Counted from the first letter of the stretch, positions 14,629 through 28,433 are shown. The stretch is 64,000 bases of DNA from Strigops habroptila (GCF_004027225.2 NC_044279.2:50430744-50494743), one strand, 5' to 3'. Made by a program: numbers and translations. The notes: generated from the letters alone by a model not told the origin.

Positions 14629-15289
14629 GCCCCACTCCCGTGCACGCACGGCCCCGGCCCGGAAAGGATGGTGAGCGGAGAGCGGGCAGTCTCAGACCCC
14701 GCGCCCGTGGCCGGCCGGGCTGAGGGGGATAACGACCCTCACGGACGGACGGAAGAAGGGCGGGACGGGGGGCGGAGGCGCAGCGCTGACTTGCCAGGCC
14801 CGTTGCCGGGGAGACGCGGCTGGCGCGCTCTCAGTGGCTGCCCGGGCTCGGTGCCCCCCTCCGCCTGCCCCAGCCCCTCGCCTCTGCCGCCGCGGGCTGC
14901 GCGCCGCCGCCCTACAAACCCGCCCCTCGACAGCGGCAGCGCCTGGCGCTCCACTGCGGTGCCGCGCCGCGACCGGCGCTGCGGGCGTGGAGAGCGGGCA
15001 GGTGCATCCCCCTCGCCCCCGGCAGCCGCGGCAGCGCTCAGCGTGGCGGCCGCGGCAGCAGGGCCGGCTGCCGCAGGTGCTCAGGGGCAGCGCCGGGGAG
15101 GTGGCGCCTCCTTGCGCTGCGGAAGGGGAAGGGAGAGCCCTGGGTGCCGGGGCGAGGGGGTGATGTTCTCCCGCGGCTGCGGGGCCAGGCGCGGCGCTGG
15201 GCGCGGCAGGGGGCGAGGCTGTGGGGCGCGGGCAGGCCGGAGGTGCGTGCTGAGGCAAGGTGCGGTGGGGCTGAGGTACCGTGCCGGTA

Positions 15290-15310
15290 TGTGTGTGTGT
15301 GTGTGTGTGT
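15290..15310. repeat. (TG)n microsatellite
   Basis: About ten TG units lie at the outer edge of the CpG island. A tract of this kind is likely to vary in length between individuals. Confidence 0.95.
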
Positions 15311-18300
15311 ACGAGAAGATCCCCCGAACGAGGTCTCGGCCGCATCCCGGGGCGCGGCAAGACACCCGGCACAGTTACGAGCCTAATCCGTTGAGCAAAG
15401 CAGTGCAGACAAAAAGGAAAACGCGGGCCTTGCTGAGGTCAGGATCAGCGCTGAGTTGCTGGCTCGGCGAATCGGGCAGGCGGGACTGCTCACGCCCGTC
15501 AAACCGGGATCGTGGCTTTGTAACGTGTCAAAGGACGAGAGGTGTAACCGAATGTGTTTGCTGTCAGACCCAGTCATCCCTTCTGCTACTCCTGGTTCTG
15601 TTGTGGGTTTCAAAACATGTCATCTTTTGAATTATATGACTTTTCCAGACACCAGAATTAATCATTCCCTATGGCTCATGTTCTTACAAGCTATGATGAA
15701 AATTCTTCGTGCTCACTAGTTCATAGGCGCATCCTTGTCTAATGCCGCACTTGATACTGTGCACACGTGAAAAGCCAAATTACAGCCCCGTGTTCCTGGT
15801 TTAGTTTAGTAATTTGTGTAGGCAGAACCACAGGTACAACAGGAAAACAAGTTAAGACCCTTCACCGTTTCCCACTGAGATCAGTGGCATTCTCCCATGA
15901 ACTCTGCTCTCAAGATGTGAAGCGCAGCAGTGGCAAAACAACATTGTGGTAGGCAGGATTTTAATGTTTCCAGAGAGAGCATTAATTACTCCAGATCTGT
16001 TGTATATTCAAGTCAATGGAAAGATCCTTGTTGATTTCACAAATGATTGGGTTTGTCCCCTGTCAATAACAGTTTTATGGGTGTTTCCATATTTTTATTA
16101 GATAATGAAACAATTTTAATCTCATAACAGAAATTTCTTTCTGGGGTCTGATTTTCTTTTACAAAGGAAAAAAATTACTATCATGGGGACTTATTGTTCC
16201 AATATAGTTGTCCACAGCAACAAAACAGTATCTATTTTTTAGCTAGAAAATGTAATTTACATAGTTTGGCATTTTCAGGATGTGAAATGATGTCTCTTCC
16301 AATTTTGTCAACAGGACATGGAGTTGAGCACTGGCATAAAATTACTCGGTGGAGAGACTCTTTAACTATGGCCTTTCTGATTGAAAGAGTGTGATATAAA
16401 TAGCAATTTTAAGGTCTGAAACCGTGAAGTGTTTCATTATGGTTTAACGAAATAAATGTATAATCACATGAATTAGGATTTACAGTTTAAGTAAGTCCTT
16501 AGTCACAGCAGAGTCACAGTGGAAAACAGTAATTTAAAGCCAGAGTAAAAAGTTATGTATCTTGTAACCACCCACTCAAGCACTAACTAGTTCCAAAGTT
16601 AGCCATAAACTCAGAATACCCCTGCTTTTGAAGCTTCTTGATGTCCTCTGTTAAGGTAGCCAGAATTTCCCTTTATTTCTGCCTTGCATTTGATTTTGTA
16701 TGCAGTCACATGCATAAACACCTTCTCACATGTATTCTCTGAACACTCTGCAGGAATGGATTTCTTCAAGTTTGCTGAGAGCCTCTGAAGAGGTGCCAGT
16801 ATTCTGTGAAGAGCTAATCGTAAGGCAGGGGTATGTGCATAAACCTGTGTGATGGTGAAAAATTAGATTAGAAGCAGATACTAAAGAAAGCTGGGGGTTT
16901 TAAGAATTGGTATTGTTGATGTGGTCGGATCAGCAGATGGCAAATATGACTCAGTCTAAACGTTACATAATTCTTCTTGGGAAAATAAAATCTCAAGACT
17001 ATGCTCTAATTGAAAAGATCATCCAGCAAGCTGTTGAAGAGCAGTATGGAGAATCGGGACAGAAATATCAATGGAGCAGATGCATGCAGTAGCCAGCAAA
17101 TTCAGGAGGATTTTATGAATGTAGCGAGGCTCAAAACATACCCCAGTAAACCTATCAGCCTGGTGCCCAACAAAACTATGAAGGCCAAGCAGAGGATTTA
17201 GTTTCATCAGCAATTAGAACAGAAAACAGTTATTCTATCAATTTGAAAAGTAAAAAGGAATTTAAGCAGAACTATTTAATGGAAGGCTTAAACATGGATA
17301 AATTCTAAGGGCTACTGAAATGGAGAATTCAGAACATGGTTTAGTCTGTTTCCAGAGATGAAATTGATGGTGGACTGTAGTAAAAGAAAAAAACTGGCAG
17401 AGACTGAGTTAAATGTAAATGGTCAAATCTATCAGATCAGGTGGACTCCTTTGTGCTTTTAAATTATTTCCATTTCTTTGTTCTGGTAATATCGGGACAA
17501 CACTGTGTCATGTTGAAAATTGTATGTATGATAAATACGTTTACTAGACGTAGAAAGTAGAAACATAGCTTTATAATTTGCAGCAGCCACAGATGGGAAA
17601 AATAATTTGCCAAACAGCCAAGAGATCTTTCAAAACATTGTAAGCTTTTTGAGGAGTGCTGTTACATACCACAACAGAATTTTGATTCTGTGATTTTAGT
17701 ATTTGCGAAGACATCTTAAGTTATGACCACTGCAGCTGTCAGTGTCTAAGTGGCATCACACCTTCAGTCTGAAAATTTCTCTTAACACAACATATGCCTT
17801 ACCTTCTGTTTTCTTCCATTTTCTAAAATACCAGAGAGAGCAGTTAGCCTACCTAGAAATTCTTCATCTGGTTTGTCATTTGAAAGGCCTGGGATTGACT
17901 GTAATAAGCAGGGACTTTTCTTAGTGTTTTTACAATGCAACTATCACTTGGCTTTGTTCTCTTTTCAGAGTGTCAACTTCTTCATTTCCTCCTCCTGCAG
18001 CCTCCCATATTTAAAGGCAAATAAAACGTGTGCTTTCTAACATTCTGTGACTTTCCCTTCTCTATTTTCAAGCAGGAAGTATGGAAGGGATATGAAAACA
18101 TGAGTTGCTGGTATTGAAAAAAAAAAGAAAATCTGTGATATTAAAAATAGTTGTGTAGAATAGCAAGCATATTAACATCATATTTCAGGAATGTTTGTTA
18201 TAAATTCTCTCATTTAGGCTTAAGGAATGTCTAAGATCCCTATTACAAATTCTGAGGGATATTCTGAGAGTGAGCTCAAAATGATGGAATAAACCATTAG

Positions 18301-20340
18301 ATTGGTTTGGCAGTAGAAAATAAATTAGCTTAATTATTATTCTCATTTTTGTGCACCTATGGTAGGTCATGGGAAAAGGCTGCAAAGTGCCCAAGACAAA
18401 GTGCTATTTCTCATGCACCTACGTGGCAAGAGTCCTTCAAGCCTGATACTGTCTTTTGCTCTTTACAGTAGTGTAAAAAAGTACACAATGAACTTCAACC
18501 AACCATGACTAGCTTTGTGTTTGCAGTGCTGCTATAGGAGATACCTAAACATCAGGCTCAGAGGCTAAGTCCAAAGTGGAGGTCCCAGGAGCACATCTGA
18601 GCTCTTGCAGCCAGATGTGAATGCCCATCATGTTCCAGTTCCTCACTGGGTTGAAACTCAAATGCACATCAGCCTTTCTCTGAAGGCCTTCCTCAGTGAT
18701 AGGCTCAGAAGGTACACAGACACCATGGACAGGTCCTCGGTTTAGATAACTGGTACATAGCATGATACTCACATGCTCTTACCACTGAAATATGCAAAAG
18801 GTCTTACATCCTCCTCCACTGTAAAAGAAAATTATAGAAATTGACGGTACTAAGCCTAACTCATTAGAAATATAAAAAGGCTAAGAGTGCTATGGTCTCA
18901 AAAGAGCACACGAATGCTTGGAGTCATCAGATTTAAGTAGAAGCTGAAGTAATATGTAAGGAGAAAGCCATTTTTGATGACTTATCCACAATAAGCCCGT
19001 CTCTCACTATACAATTCTGATTAGATCATGTTTTCTGTAAACCCTTGCTTTCAGGCATGTTGTCATAGTGTACGTTTGTAATGGAAAAGAACATGCAAGG
19101 AAATGGTCCTTTAGAGATGTTGCACAGCAGCAAGACACTGTCTCAGCATTTGCACTGATTGACCCCACTACATCATTCTCATGGGGCTGTGAACACACTG
19201 AAGAAGAGCAAGAAATTCAACTGTTATTCTGTCACCCAGACCCTGACTTACAGCGCTATCCAAACGTACCATGGGAAGTGTGCTGCATTCTCCAAAGGGC
19301 TGTAATGGCCCACTTCTCCAAAGTCTCAAGTACATAGAGGCTGCAGGTTTTGTCTGCACTGGGGAGCTGAGCCTCCGGAAATCAGTGATGAGATAGTACT
19401 GACAGCAAGTCAAATCTGTCTGCCGTGCCATTTCCAATGCAATTGCAATCTTTCTCTAATGGCAGATGCTAAGGTTAACTGGTATATCTGTACATTTCTT
19501 TACATGTATTACTTGTGTGACAGCAGGTGGGATTAGCAGTATAATTATTCATTCAATCCTTCTGCTCTGTCGTAGGTTTACATCAGTTTGCTATCAAAAT
19601 ATGCCTAAGACTGTTTTTCATGCATTAGAGAGAAATGCAGAATTGAATGTGAATACAAGTTGGTAAGAGCAGCATGCTGATTAGATGCCCCAATCCAGAG
19701 TGTGCTGAGAGATACAGTACAGTATTAAAGCTTTGCCTGTACTGCTCAGTGCACAGCTTGCTGCAATAAAAATAACTTGTTTCTACCTTTGATATACACT
19801 GCAACCTCTTTCGGACATAAAATGTTTTGCCCTTCTTGTCTTCCCTTTAAGATATGTACAGCATTGCCTACACATCAGATTTTTACTGTCTGCAAGAAGG
19901 ATCACAGAGAAATCTCAGCTGAAACATGATAGTGATGAGGGAGTGCAACTGAAAGTACAGACAGCTGTTAAAATTGTGCAATGTTATCCTAGGCTCCTGA
20001 ACAGTAGCGCATAGGAATGCACCTTGGAGGGTACTGGTGCACTATAAGGCAATAGCTAGAGGTGTTCTGCCAGGGGGTTCCCTTCTGTTCATGTCTCTAC
20101 TAGTAGCAACTATTATCTAGGAAGGAAATCACTCCTTAGAATTAACACAAATGGTTGAGAAAGCACTTGCACATCATACATCCTGCAGGTACGTTTATGC
20201 TTGTGGATACACATTGTGATAACCAATAAGGCAGAATGGATTTGAAATTCTAACCGTGTTATTCTGCAACACGGCTTCAGACCTAATTGGGTCTGAAAGA
20301 CAGCAGTTAGTGGAAATGAACTGTGCACACAGAAGAAAAT

Positions 20341-20835
20341 AGAATCATAGCATCATAGAATAGTTAGGATTGGAAAGGACCTTAAGATCATCTAGTTCCA
20401 AACCCCCTGCCATGGGCAGGGACACATCGCACTAAACCATGTTGCTCAAGGCTCTGTCCAACCTGGCCTTGAACACCACCAGGGATGGAGCATTCACAAC
20501 TTCCTTGGGCAACCTGTTCCAGTGCCTCACCACCCTCACTGTAAAGAACTTCCTTATATGTAACCTAAACTTCCTCTGTTTAAGTTTGAACCCATTAGCC
20601 CTTGTTCTACCACTACAGTCCTAATGAAGAGTCCCTCCCCAGCATCCTTATAGGCCCCCTTCAGATACTGGAACACTGCTATGAGATCTCCACGCAGCCT
20701 TCTCTTCTCCAGGCTGAACAGCCCCAACTTTCTCAGCCTGTCTTCATACAGGAGGTACTCCAGCCCCCTTACCGTCCTCGTGGCCCTCCTCTGGACTTGC
20801 TCCAACAGCTCCATGTCCTTTTGATGTTGAGGACA
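20341..20835 (-). mobile_element. CR1 LINE 3' portion with ORF2 C-terminal remnant
   Basis: The minus strand encodes a decayed CR1 ORF2 C-terminus at about 20554-20835, including the typical [20 protein letters not shown] and [20 protein letters not shown] segments. The 3' UTR follows and ends at the 'atcatagcatcatagaatag' repeats near 20341. The reading frame is open for about 100 residues but lacks the endonuclease and nearly all of the reverse transcriptase, so the copy cannot be autonomous. Confidence 0.92.
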
Positions 20836-20975
20836 CCATAGAATAGTTAGGGTTGGAAAGGACCTTAAGATCATTTAGTTCCAACCCCCCTGCCATGGGC
20901 AGGGACACCTCACACTAAACCGTGTCACCCAAGACTCCATCCAACCTGGCCTTGAACACTGCCAGGGATGGAGCA
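20836..20975 (-). mobile_element. Second CR1 3' end abutting the first
   Basis: Directly after the longer CR1 comes another 3' end in the same orientation: 'catagaatagttagggttgg', the 'ccccctgccatgggcaggga' block, and 'ccaacctggccttgaacact'. It closely resembles the 3' end of the neighbouring copy, so it is either a target-site insertion of one CR1 next to another or a partial tandem duplication. Confidence 0.88.
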
Positions 20976-21599
20976 TATTTAGGACCATATTAGGAGAATA
21001 TATTTAGGTAATGATATAGGAAGGCTCAGAACTGTCTATATGTATTTAAAAGGTATAAATGTCAGAATGAGAGCTGGGCACTAAGAGGTTGGTACAATTG
21101 GGAATAATAGGAAGAGATTTGAAAGGAGAAATACATGACAATAGGAATGGCAGTGGGAATTAACATGGAACCAAATGGACACAACACTGGGTTGTTTTTT
21201 GTCAAAAACCAAGTGGGTATACCATTGGCAAATATAAAATAAAGAACAATCTTCCACTGATTCTCTTACTAGCAGTAATTTACCAAATCCTTACAATTTC
21301 TAAACTTTGATAGTTATTCTTAACACAAATGATGCAGCTAGCTAACTCTGCACAGGACTCTTGGGTGTAGCCAGGTTGGGGTTTTTTTTAGTGAAAATAA
21401 CTATTTGGGGTGAAAAGTGGTTAGATTTCAGCTACCAGGGCCTTTCTTTACAGGCCAAGTCCAAGGGGTTAACTCAAGCTACAGTCCCATAAGAAAACTT
21501 TTTTTTTTAACAAATCAATAAATAAAACCTGTCTGAACCAGATTAAATGCCCCATAGTGTTTGAAGGACCCTCAGATCCAACATTCATGAAATTAAAAT

Positions 21600-22075
21600 A
21601 CTGAGGCGTGAAGTATTGTTTCAATTGACCTTGGTACTAGATGAGTGGAAAGTACCAAATGTGATGCTAGGAACTATTAAGGGGCTTGAAGGGGGATCTG
21701 AGGAACTAAGTCTGATTTCCATGCCTGGCAAACTGGTAGACATCTGACTACACCGAGTAGTGAAGATTCAGCACAGCTTTTGGAGAAGCAAGTCATGTCT
21801 CATATCTGTAAGAGTTCTTTCAAGAAGTCAAAGAGCATATGTGAAATGGCAGTTTTAAAAAAACCTAAACTATTATTGAGTAATGACAATTCTCTTGTGA
21901 ATGGACAATTGGTTAAAGGAACAATGGCCAGTTTTCACAGTGGTGACAGGTTGTCAGGACAGCAGGTGTAGGGGTCTCTCCTAGGACCTGCACTCTACAG
22001 CAAAGAGTCGTCTCTGAAGATAACACAAAGTGAAGTAACAAAGTCTGCTAGCAAAGCAGCAGGTTTCAAAACAGC
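21600..22075 (+). mobile_element. Degenerate CR1 ORF2 (reverse transcriptase region)
   Basis: Scattered matches to the sense strand of CR1 ORF2 occur in order: 'ctgatttccatgcctggcaa', 'attcagcacagcttttggag', 'aatggccagttttcacagtg' and 'ggggtctctcctaggacctg'. The copy is old and interrupted by stops. Its orientation is opposite to the CR1 pair just to its left. Boundaries are approximate. Confidence 0.55.
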
Positions 22076-24742
22076 TTGAACTAGGACTGAGTGTGAAAGA
22101 GTACATCATAGCATTATTCTAGCAGATAGTAAAATAGAAGGTGGAATTCAACATTGACAAAAGAAACTAATAATTCTCTGTTGCAACACAGGAGGGAGAT
22201 TTTAGATTTCTGTTTTACAGTTCCAAAACTGCTGTCACATCTCCATAATCTTGAGTTTCTACGAAAATGTCCATTTAATGCTTATATGGTAATCAAAATG
22301 GCAAGTAAAATTATTGAGAACCATTAGGAAAGGAAATTAGCATCATTATGTCAATGTATAAAACTATTATGTTTGTCCTGTCTCAAAAAGATTACATCAG
22401 AACTAAGCAGGATACAGAAAGAAGAAGAGATATAATCAGATGTATAGTACAGCCTTCATATAGCCTAAATAGACTACAGGCCACTTCAGCTTAAAAAGAA
22501 AAAAAAAAAAGATAACTATAAGGAGATATAGATAGAAGCATATAAAATTATAAGTTGTAGGGACAAGGTAAATATAAAACCATTCTCCATTATTTTGTCT
22601 TATACAAGAACTAGGGAAATGCAATGAAATTGTCAAGGGACAGGATTAAAACATATTAATGTATTTTTTCACTCAAACATTTTAATTCAGAATAGGCTTA
22701 GGGTTTCTTTTTATTATGTGTGGTTGCATGTGCTCTTATTCTGATAAAATATCTTTTAGCGTGGAAACTGTTTCCTATGAATACACACTGATAGTAAACA
22801 GCACAAGCAGTAAGTATTTGCTTTGCTCATCATCTTGCTAATCTAAACTTGGGATATTGCCTTGTGTAAAAGTGTAGTTGAATATAGTCTTCATATGTAA
22901 ATTAAAATACACAGAGTATTGCTTACTATGTTTTTGTGCAGTACATATACAACCACACAATGATTCTGATGTTGTGTTCTTCTGCTACCTGCCAAGAGGA
23001 ACAATTAATACCAAATTTGTCAGAGATAGTGATTTTGTGAAGCTGATACTTTGCTCCTAGCACAAGATTAGGGGCCCTGACATATTTTATTCAGTTAGCC
23101 CAACAGTAAAAAGATTCTTCATTCTTAATTACTTCTCCAAGCCCCACAAAACAACATTCTAGAGTGTTTATTAAAATTTAAAAGCTAGTCCTGTACTGCC
23201 TAGGGAAGAAAGTTATTACTTTTTGCATGAGAGGACGTGGTTATGCAGTGAATTTCTAAATCTCATTTATCTCTTGCGTAACTGGATTACAGAAGAAAAC
23301 ATTAGCATGAGTAATTTGCTAATGTGATGACTTTCTCATTTTCAGCCTTCAGACAATACAATACATTTTGGTCAAAAATAATTGGTAAATTCTATAAGCC
23401 AAATCAGCCAGTTCATTTGATTTATGCTTATTATTTATCCAAAATGGAGGTGATCACTGACCCCAGGCAAAAAGCCCTACTAATTTTAATTCAGCAGCCA
23501 AGTTAAAGCTATGATCTCAGAGGCAGAAACATACACAAAAATATATTAAATGTAAGATAAATATTTCAAGAACACACTAGTGTACTGACCTACACCAGAG
23601 CACCAGCAGCAAAGGTAGCAGAGAGGATTACAGGAGTACCAGCATATCCATGACATTTTTCTAGCTGGAGCTGATTCAGCAAAACACGTTTAGGAATTAA
23701 TCTTTGGATTCTTTTCCATAGGAAGAAAACGGGTACAGCTATAGATATTCTATTTCCACATTAAGAGGCTGGAGAGTACAGAGACATACTCTGCTATAGC
23801 TATGCAAATAGGCTGGTATCATCCTAGAAAAATATACAGTAATTAAAGCAAAGTAATCTTTAATCAAATAATTAAGTATACCACAAATTGGAACTAAAAT
23901 ACCTACATCCAATAAAGAGATGCAGTGTAAGAAGAGTGTATGAAACTGTATTAAAGCCGGGTGAATAAAGAAAGTAGGATGAATAATTCAAGTAGGAAAA
24001 TTCTGAAGTCACATAAATCTGATAACTGCTGTGACAATTTTTTTTATGTTTATTTCTCCTTTCACACCTTGGAACCTGCCACACAGTGTAGTTTCTCGAA
24101 AATAGGTTTTGTAATGGCAAACTTGTGAGCTTCTGTGACACTACTGTTTTATCACATCATTCCTTTTTATGATGAAGATACCATAAAACATGTTTAAAAT
24201 TGAAACAGCAAAATACGGAACTGCCTAGTTTTGGTTTTATGTTAGCATTTCATCAGATTGTTGCTTCTCTGACTGATATCCCAGTGAAGACACTACCCTG
24301 CATCAGTCTAATACTTTTTATGATGCAGTTTATTTCCCCACCACTGCCATTTTAGCAAGGAAACAACAATTCAGATTTGCTGTAGAAGCCAAGTCAATTT
24401 GTTTTGTTTCAGGTAGGATTGTTTTTTCATCACATCATCTTTTCCAGTTATTTTGAACCTTTTGGTGTACTACATTTTGAAATGTACCTCATCTAATGTA
24501 CATTGTGTCTTCATGCTATCTAAACACCCGATTCATATTTAGTACATACCACCTGATTCAGTATTTAGTACATCTTCATTGGTTGTGCACTTCTCTCTTG
24601 CCACAATTTTTAAGCCTCCTTTGATAAAAATTCTTTTTGTCTCTCTTCTACTTCTTTCTCTTCCTTAGTATCACTCCACGTTTCTCACACCCTGTTAGGA
24701 TGGTTATAGTGAAAATGTAGATCATGCTTAGGACATGTTTAA

Positions 24743-24777
24743 CTTATGAGCTCTGAGCTCAGAGCTTATGAGCTCTG
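24743..24777. repeat. 18-bp palindrome flanked by a 13-bp direct repeat
   Basis: Positions 24749-24766 form a perfect palindrome (agctctgagctcagagct). The 13-mer cttatgagctctg occurs at 24743-24755 and again at 24765-24777, overlapping both ends. It is intergenic and its origin is unknown. Confidence 0.9.
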
Positions 24778-27046
24778 CCTCATCCTCTTAAGTATGTTAA
24801 CTTCACCTCCACTGCTTCAGTCTCAACGTTCTGCTGGCAGGACCACTGCCAATGGATCTCAGAACAGTACTATGGGTGAGATCTCACAGTACCTGGTATA
24901 ACTAAGCCTCTTGTTACTCAGAAATCTCACTTTATGTAGGTTCTCCTGATTGGCATAAGAAGTTTCCAAGCATCCTTAAAGTGAAGGGACATCAGCAAAG
25001 TGGGAGATTATGGCAGTGTTACTCTAATGGGAGCAGTTGTCAGTTATAGCCGGCTCCTACATGGAGTATGGTGTTGCTCCATGTACAAGTTTCTATCACA
25101 AATGGGGAAAAAGGGGAAAAAAAAAAAATTACTGTCTATAATCACTAATTGCTGCTAGGTAAAAATCCATGCTTTTGACTCCAGCAGCTGTAGATTTAAA
25201 GGCAGCCACAATGACATTAAGGATGACAGCTGTTCAGCCAATTAGGAACAAGTTTTCATAACTGAGGTGCCCAGAATTTGTGCTAGTGTATTGTTTTCCC
25301 TACACTTATTTCAAATATTCCCCCTTTTTCCTCTTCCCTGGCAGCAGTAGTTTGCAGTAGCTAAGGGACACATTTTGCACACTGGAAAGGCAAAAGAGAT
25401 TAACTCTGTGTTGTCTGCCAAAATATTTTTTCCAAGTCCCATTTCAAGGAATCTTTTAAAATCTTCTTAATGTTGTGGCTTTGAAGAAATACTTTTCTGT
25501 TGCATAAGCTGAAAATGCTTCCGATAATTGAAGAGGAGGGTTTAAGAACCTCGCCATTCAGGTCATGACTACTATCAGATACCTCTTCAGATGAGTTACG
25601 AGTTGGAAACTTAGCTTGCAGTTTTCCATGAGAGTTACATGTCACCAGCTGTTAGTGATTTGGAAGGATTTAAGGATCCAGTTAAAGCAAATAGCTCTCA
25701 TACTGCTTTAAAGAATTTCTCAATGACTGTTTGCAACTTACCCTATTTCTTACATAATTCTTAGTTAGGAAATGAAGTGCTGGAGATTATGTGGTTTTCA
25801 TAATTTTTAAGAAAGCTGTTGCATCAATATTTTCAAGTACTCAAGAAGTCTGTAAATAGATTTGTGTGTGTGAATATTGCAGAAATATTGAATCTTATGT
25901 TTTAGATGCAAATTATTTCTCAGGAGTCTTCTTGCTCAGTTTGACCAGTCATTGACCAGCCTCATTTCTACACCAAATCCTGTTCAGGTAAGTGGCTGGG
26001 ATCATGTTGGTGTCCAGAATAGTCAAATTCTGCTACATGTTCTAGTATGTGGCATAGGATGACACCTTAAAAAAAACCTCTCCATCATACCTGTTCTGAG
26101 TTGCAGTCTCTCAATTAGAAATAAAATTAAAACATAAGTGGAAGGAACAAACCACATCAAGATTCCAGAGGAATGAAAAGACATCTGCTTTCTATGCTAT
26201 TTTCTCTATTTGACAAAAATAAAGCGACCCCATTCCTACAGTAAATTTTATATAGATTGCTTTTCTGCCTGCTTAGTCATTCTGCCTGTAACTTTCTGAA
26301 TAGCCAAAGAGGATATAAAAAGAAATTACTCCAGATCACTTACCACACACTATGTAGTGTTAATATAATCTATCTTGTTAGATTACCATCTGGTGAAGGT
26401 GGATAAGGATTACATTTGGTTATTCCCAAAGAAATATAGGAAACCTCTATATATTTTACTTTCATTAAAAATGAGTAGAATAAAATCAGGTTTTTTTTCT
26501 AGTTAGCAAGCAAATGAACAAATAGATTTATGATATCAAGGTTTATTTGTTCATCTATGCGATGATAGGAAAACCAGAAGAATTTCCTAACCTTTTTATT
26601 TTAACAGATGATGAAGCACAACAAATATGATAAACATTTTACTATAAAAGGGACAATATGTACAAAAATGTTTTTAGAATTTATTTAAATCTAAAAAGGG
26701 GAAGAAAGCCTTTCTTTTAACAATGTACAGGCAGATCATATGATTTATTTAAAGAGGACAAAATTAATATGCCATAAAGAAGGCAGTAGAAACAAAGATA
26801 AGCTGATTTAAAAAGTAAAAAAAGCCTTATTTAAAATCGTTATGAAATTAAGCATCAAAATTTTATAAAAACTCCAAATTGTATCCTGACATTTTCTAGT
26901 TTAATGAGGCTGTTCATCAGGCAAGAAACAAGACACACGCTGCTACTGACAAGCAAATGAAGCCACAAGTGACTTCTAGGACTGCCATCTAGCGGTGCCA
27001 CGGCGAGGAGAGCTCTGCTCACCGGGTTTACTCTTGTATAAAAGAA

Positions 27047-27203
27047 TCAGTGATAGAATGGTCTGGGTTGGAAGGGACCTTAAAGCTCATCCAGTTCCAA
27101 CCCCCCTGCCATGAGCAGGGACACCTTCCACTAGAGCAGGTTGCTCCAAGCCCTGTCCAACCTGGCCTTGAACACTGCCAGGGATGGGGCAGCCACAACT
27201 GAC
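27047..27203 (-). mobile_element. CR1 LINE 3' end fragment
   Basis: The plus strand reads 'gatagaatggtctgggttgg', then 'agttccaacccccctgccat' and 'ccaacctggccttgaacact', the reverse complement of a CR1 3' UTR. It is 5'-truncated to about 150 bp and well preserved, so relatively young. Confidence 0.92.
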
Positions 27204-28428
27204 TGAAAAATTCCTAATTCTGAGAACTAGTTAAGCACTAGTAAGAACTGTTTGCTCTTATTAGTAAAATATTATCCATCACAGACTTTGCTGCAGAAGT
27301 ATTTTCCAGTGCTCAAAAACCTCAACAGTTATGAGAGCAATATAATTACGCTGTGATAAAAGTATTTATGGCAGTTGCACCTTCCATGGTAATGGCGTAC
27401 TAAAGTTTGCAGATAACATGAAGCCATCCAGGTTTGTTCCACCTGATGAGCGTGGATCAGGCAATGAGCTTTTTAGAGGCTTTTTATTCAGCACTTACTG
27501 GCTCAGACTGCCACTTCTGCAGTGCCCATTTGTTCATGTGTCTCAAATGTTTAAAATACTTGCTGATTACCCAAAACAAATCATTTTATGGTGGTTTCAA
27601 ACATCCTCTGACCTAGAAGAACTGCTGGCAATGAGGGATGTGTGACACGTACTTGCACAACATTCTATAGTATTTGCAAATAGAATAGAATTTGCAAATA
27701 ACTTTTTAAAATATTCATTTTAGTGTTCAAAAATACCTTTTGTAATTAAAATTGTTGATATTTTGTGTCCAAAGTACACAATAGCCAATAAGCAGACCAG
27801 ACAGTTACACCCACAAAGCAGTTTAAAATGGTTGAAACTTGTATAAATCAATGCTTACTTCACTAGTGACAGCTGGTTTGGCCCTCTGCATGCAATGGGG
27901 AGACCATCAAATTTAAATAATTCACTAAAATTAATTTCAAAAAGAAAATAATTTCAGAAGTGTGGGGTTTTAAAGCTGAAGTTTTTATGTAAGAAAGCTA
28001 AAAAATGCATAGAACGGTTAACTATACAGCTTCTATTTACTACTTAAGATTTATGCTTTTTCTTAATTTGATTGAAAACCAGTTTGTTCCCCCAGCACAA
28101 GACCACTATTCCTAACATTTCACAATACATTTTCTGCATCCCTTACTACTGATTAACATGACATTTGCGCTGCACATGCTTTCAGATTCCATGTTGTTGA
28201 GAAGTAATACAAGATCAGGAGGCACACTACCTTTAAACAGAGTGCAGCTTAGTGCAGATTGCCTGCACCATTCAAAGCCACGTGTTTGCCTCAAAAGATT
28301 AGAGATGTGCTTTGGCAATACCAAGCCTGCTACTAGATTCACAGTGACAGGTATCTTTGCTGAGGCAGAGGAAATGGGGCTGCTCTTCAGAAGCTAGTCA
28401 GCAAAAGTGAAGTGGCACAGGTTGGAAT

Positions 28429-28433
28429 TTAAA

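Larger units (their letters stand above)
14345..15540 (-). promoter_or_regulatory. ANKS1B: CpG-island promoter and 5' UTR of ANKS1B
   Basis: This is the only strongly GC- and CpG-rich block in the window, densest at about 14630-15540. It holds several GC-box-like elements (gggcgg near 14760 and 14774; cgcccc near 14629 and 14932) and a CCAAT sequence near 14596 on the plus strand. It sits directly upstream of the ANKS1B start codon, so it is most simply the TATA-less promoter of the full-length isoform plus its 5' UTR. The exact transcription start cannot be read from sequence. It contains a 13-C run at 14616-14628 and a (TG)n tract at 15290-15310. CpG islands are often bidirectional, but I saw no plus-strand gene starting here. 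Confidence 0.8.

Noticed and set aside
14692..15372. 226-codon minus-strand open frame in the CpG island
   Set aside because: Same compositional artefact; it includes a run of alternating His and Thr from the microsatellite and has no link to the ANKS1B reading frame.
14569..15630. 353-codon plus-strand open frame across the CpG island
   Set aside because: GC-rich DNA is poor in stop codons. The translation is Arg/Ala/Pro/Gly low-complexity, overlaps other long frames on both strands, passes through a TG microsatellite, and resembles no known protein.
16907..17201. Overlapping small open frames near 17 kb that look mildly polar and helix-like
   Set aside because: No known protein similarity, no splice partners and no conserved motif. 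They are compatible with chance in intergenic DNA.
20554..20874. 106-codon minus-strand open frame
   Set aside because: It is the decayed C-terminus of a CR1 ORF2, annotated as a mobile element, not a host gene.
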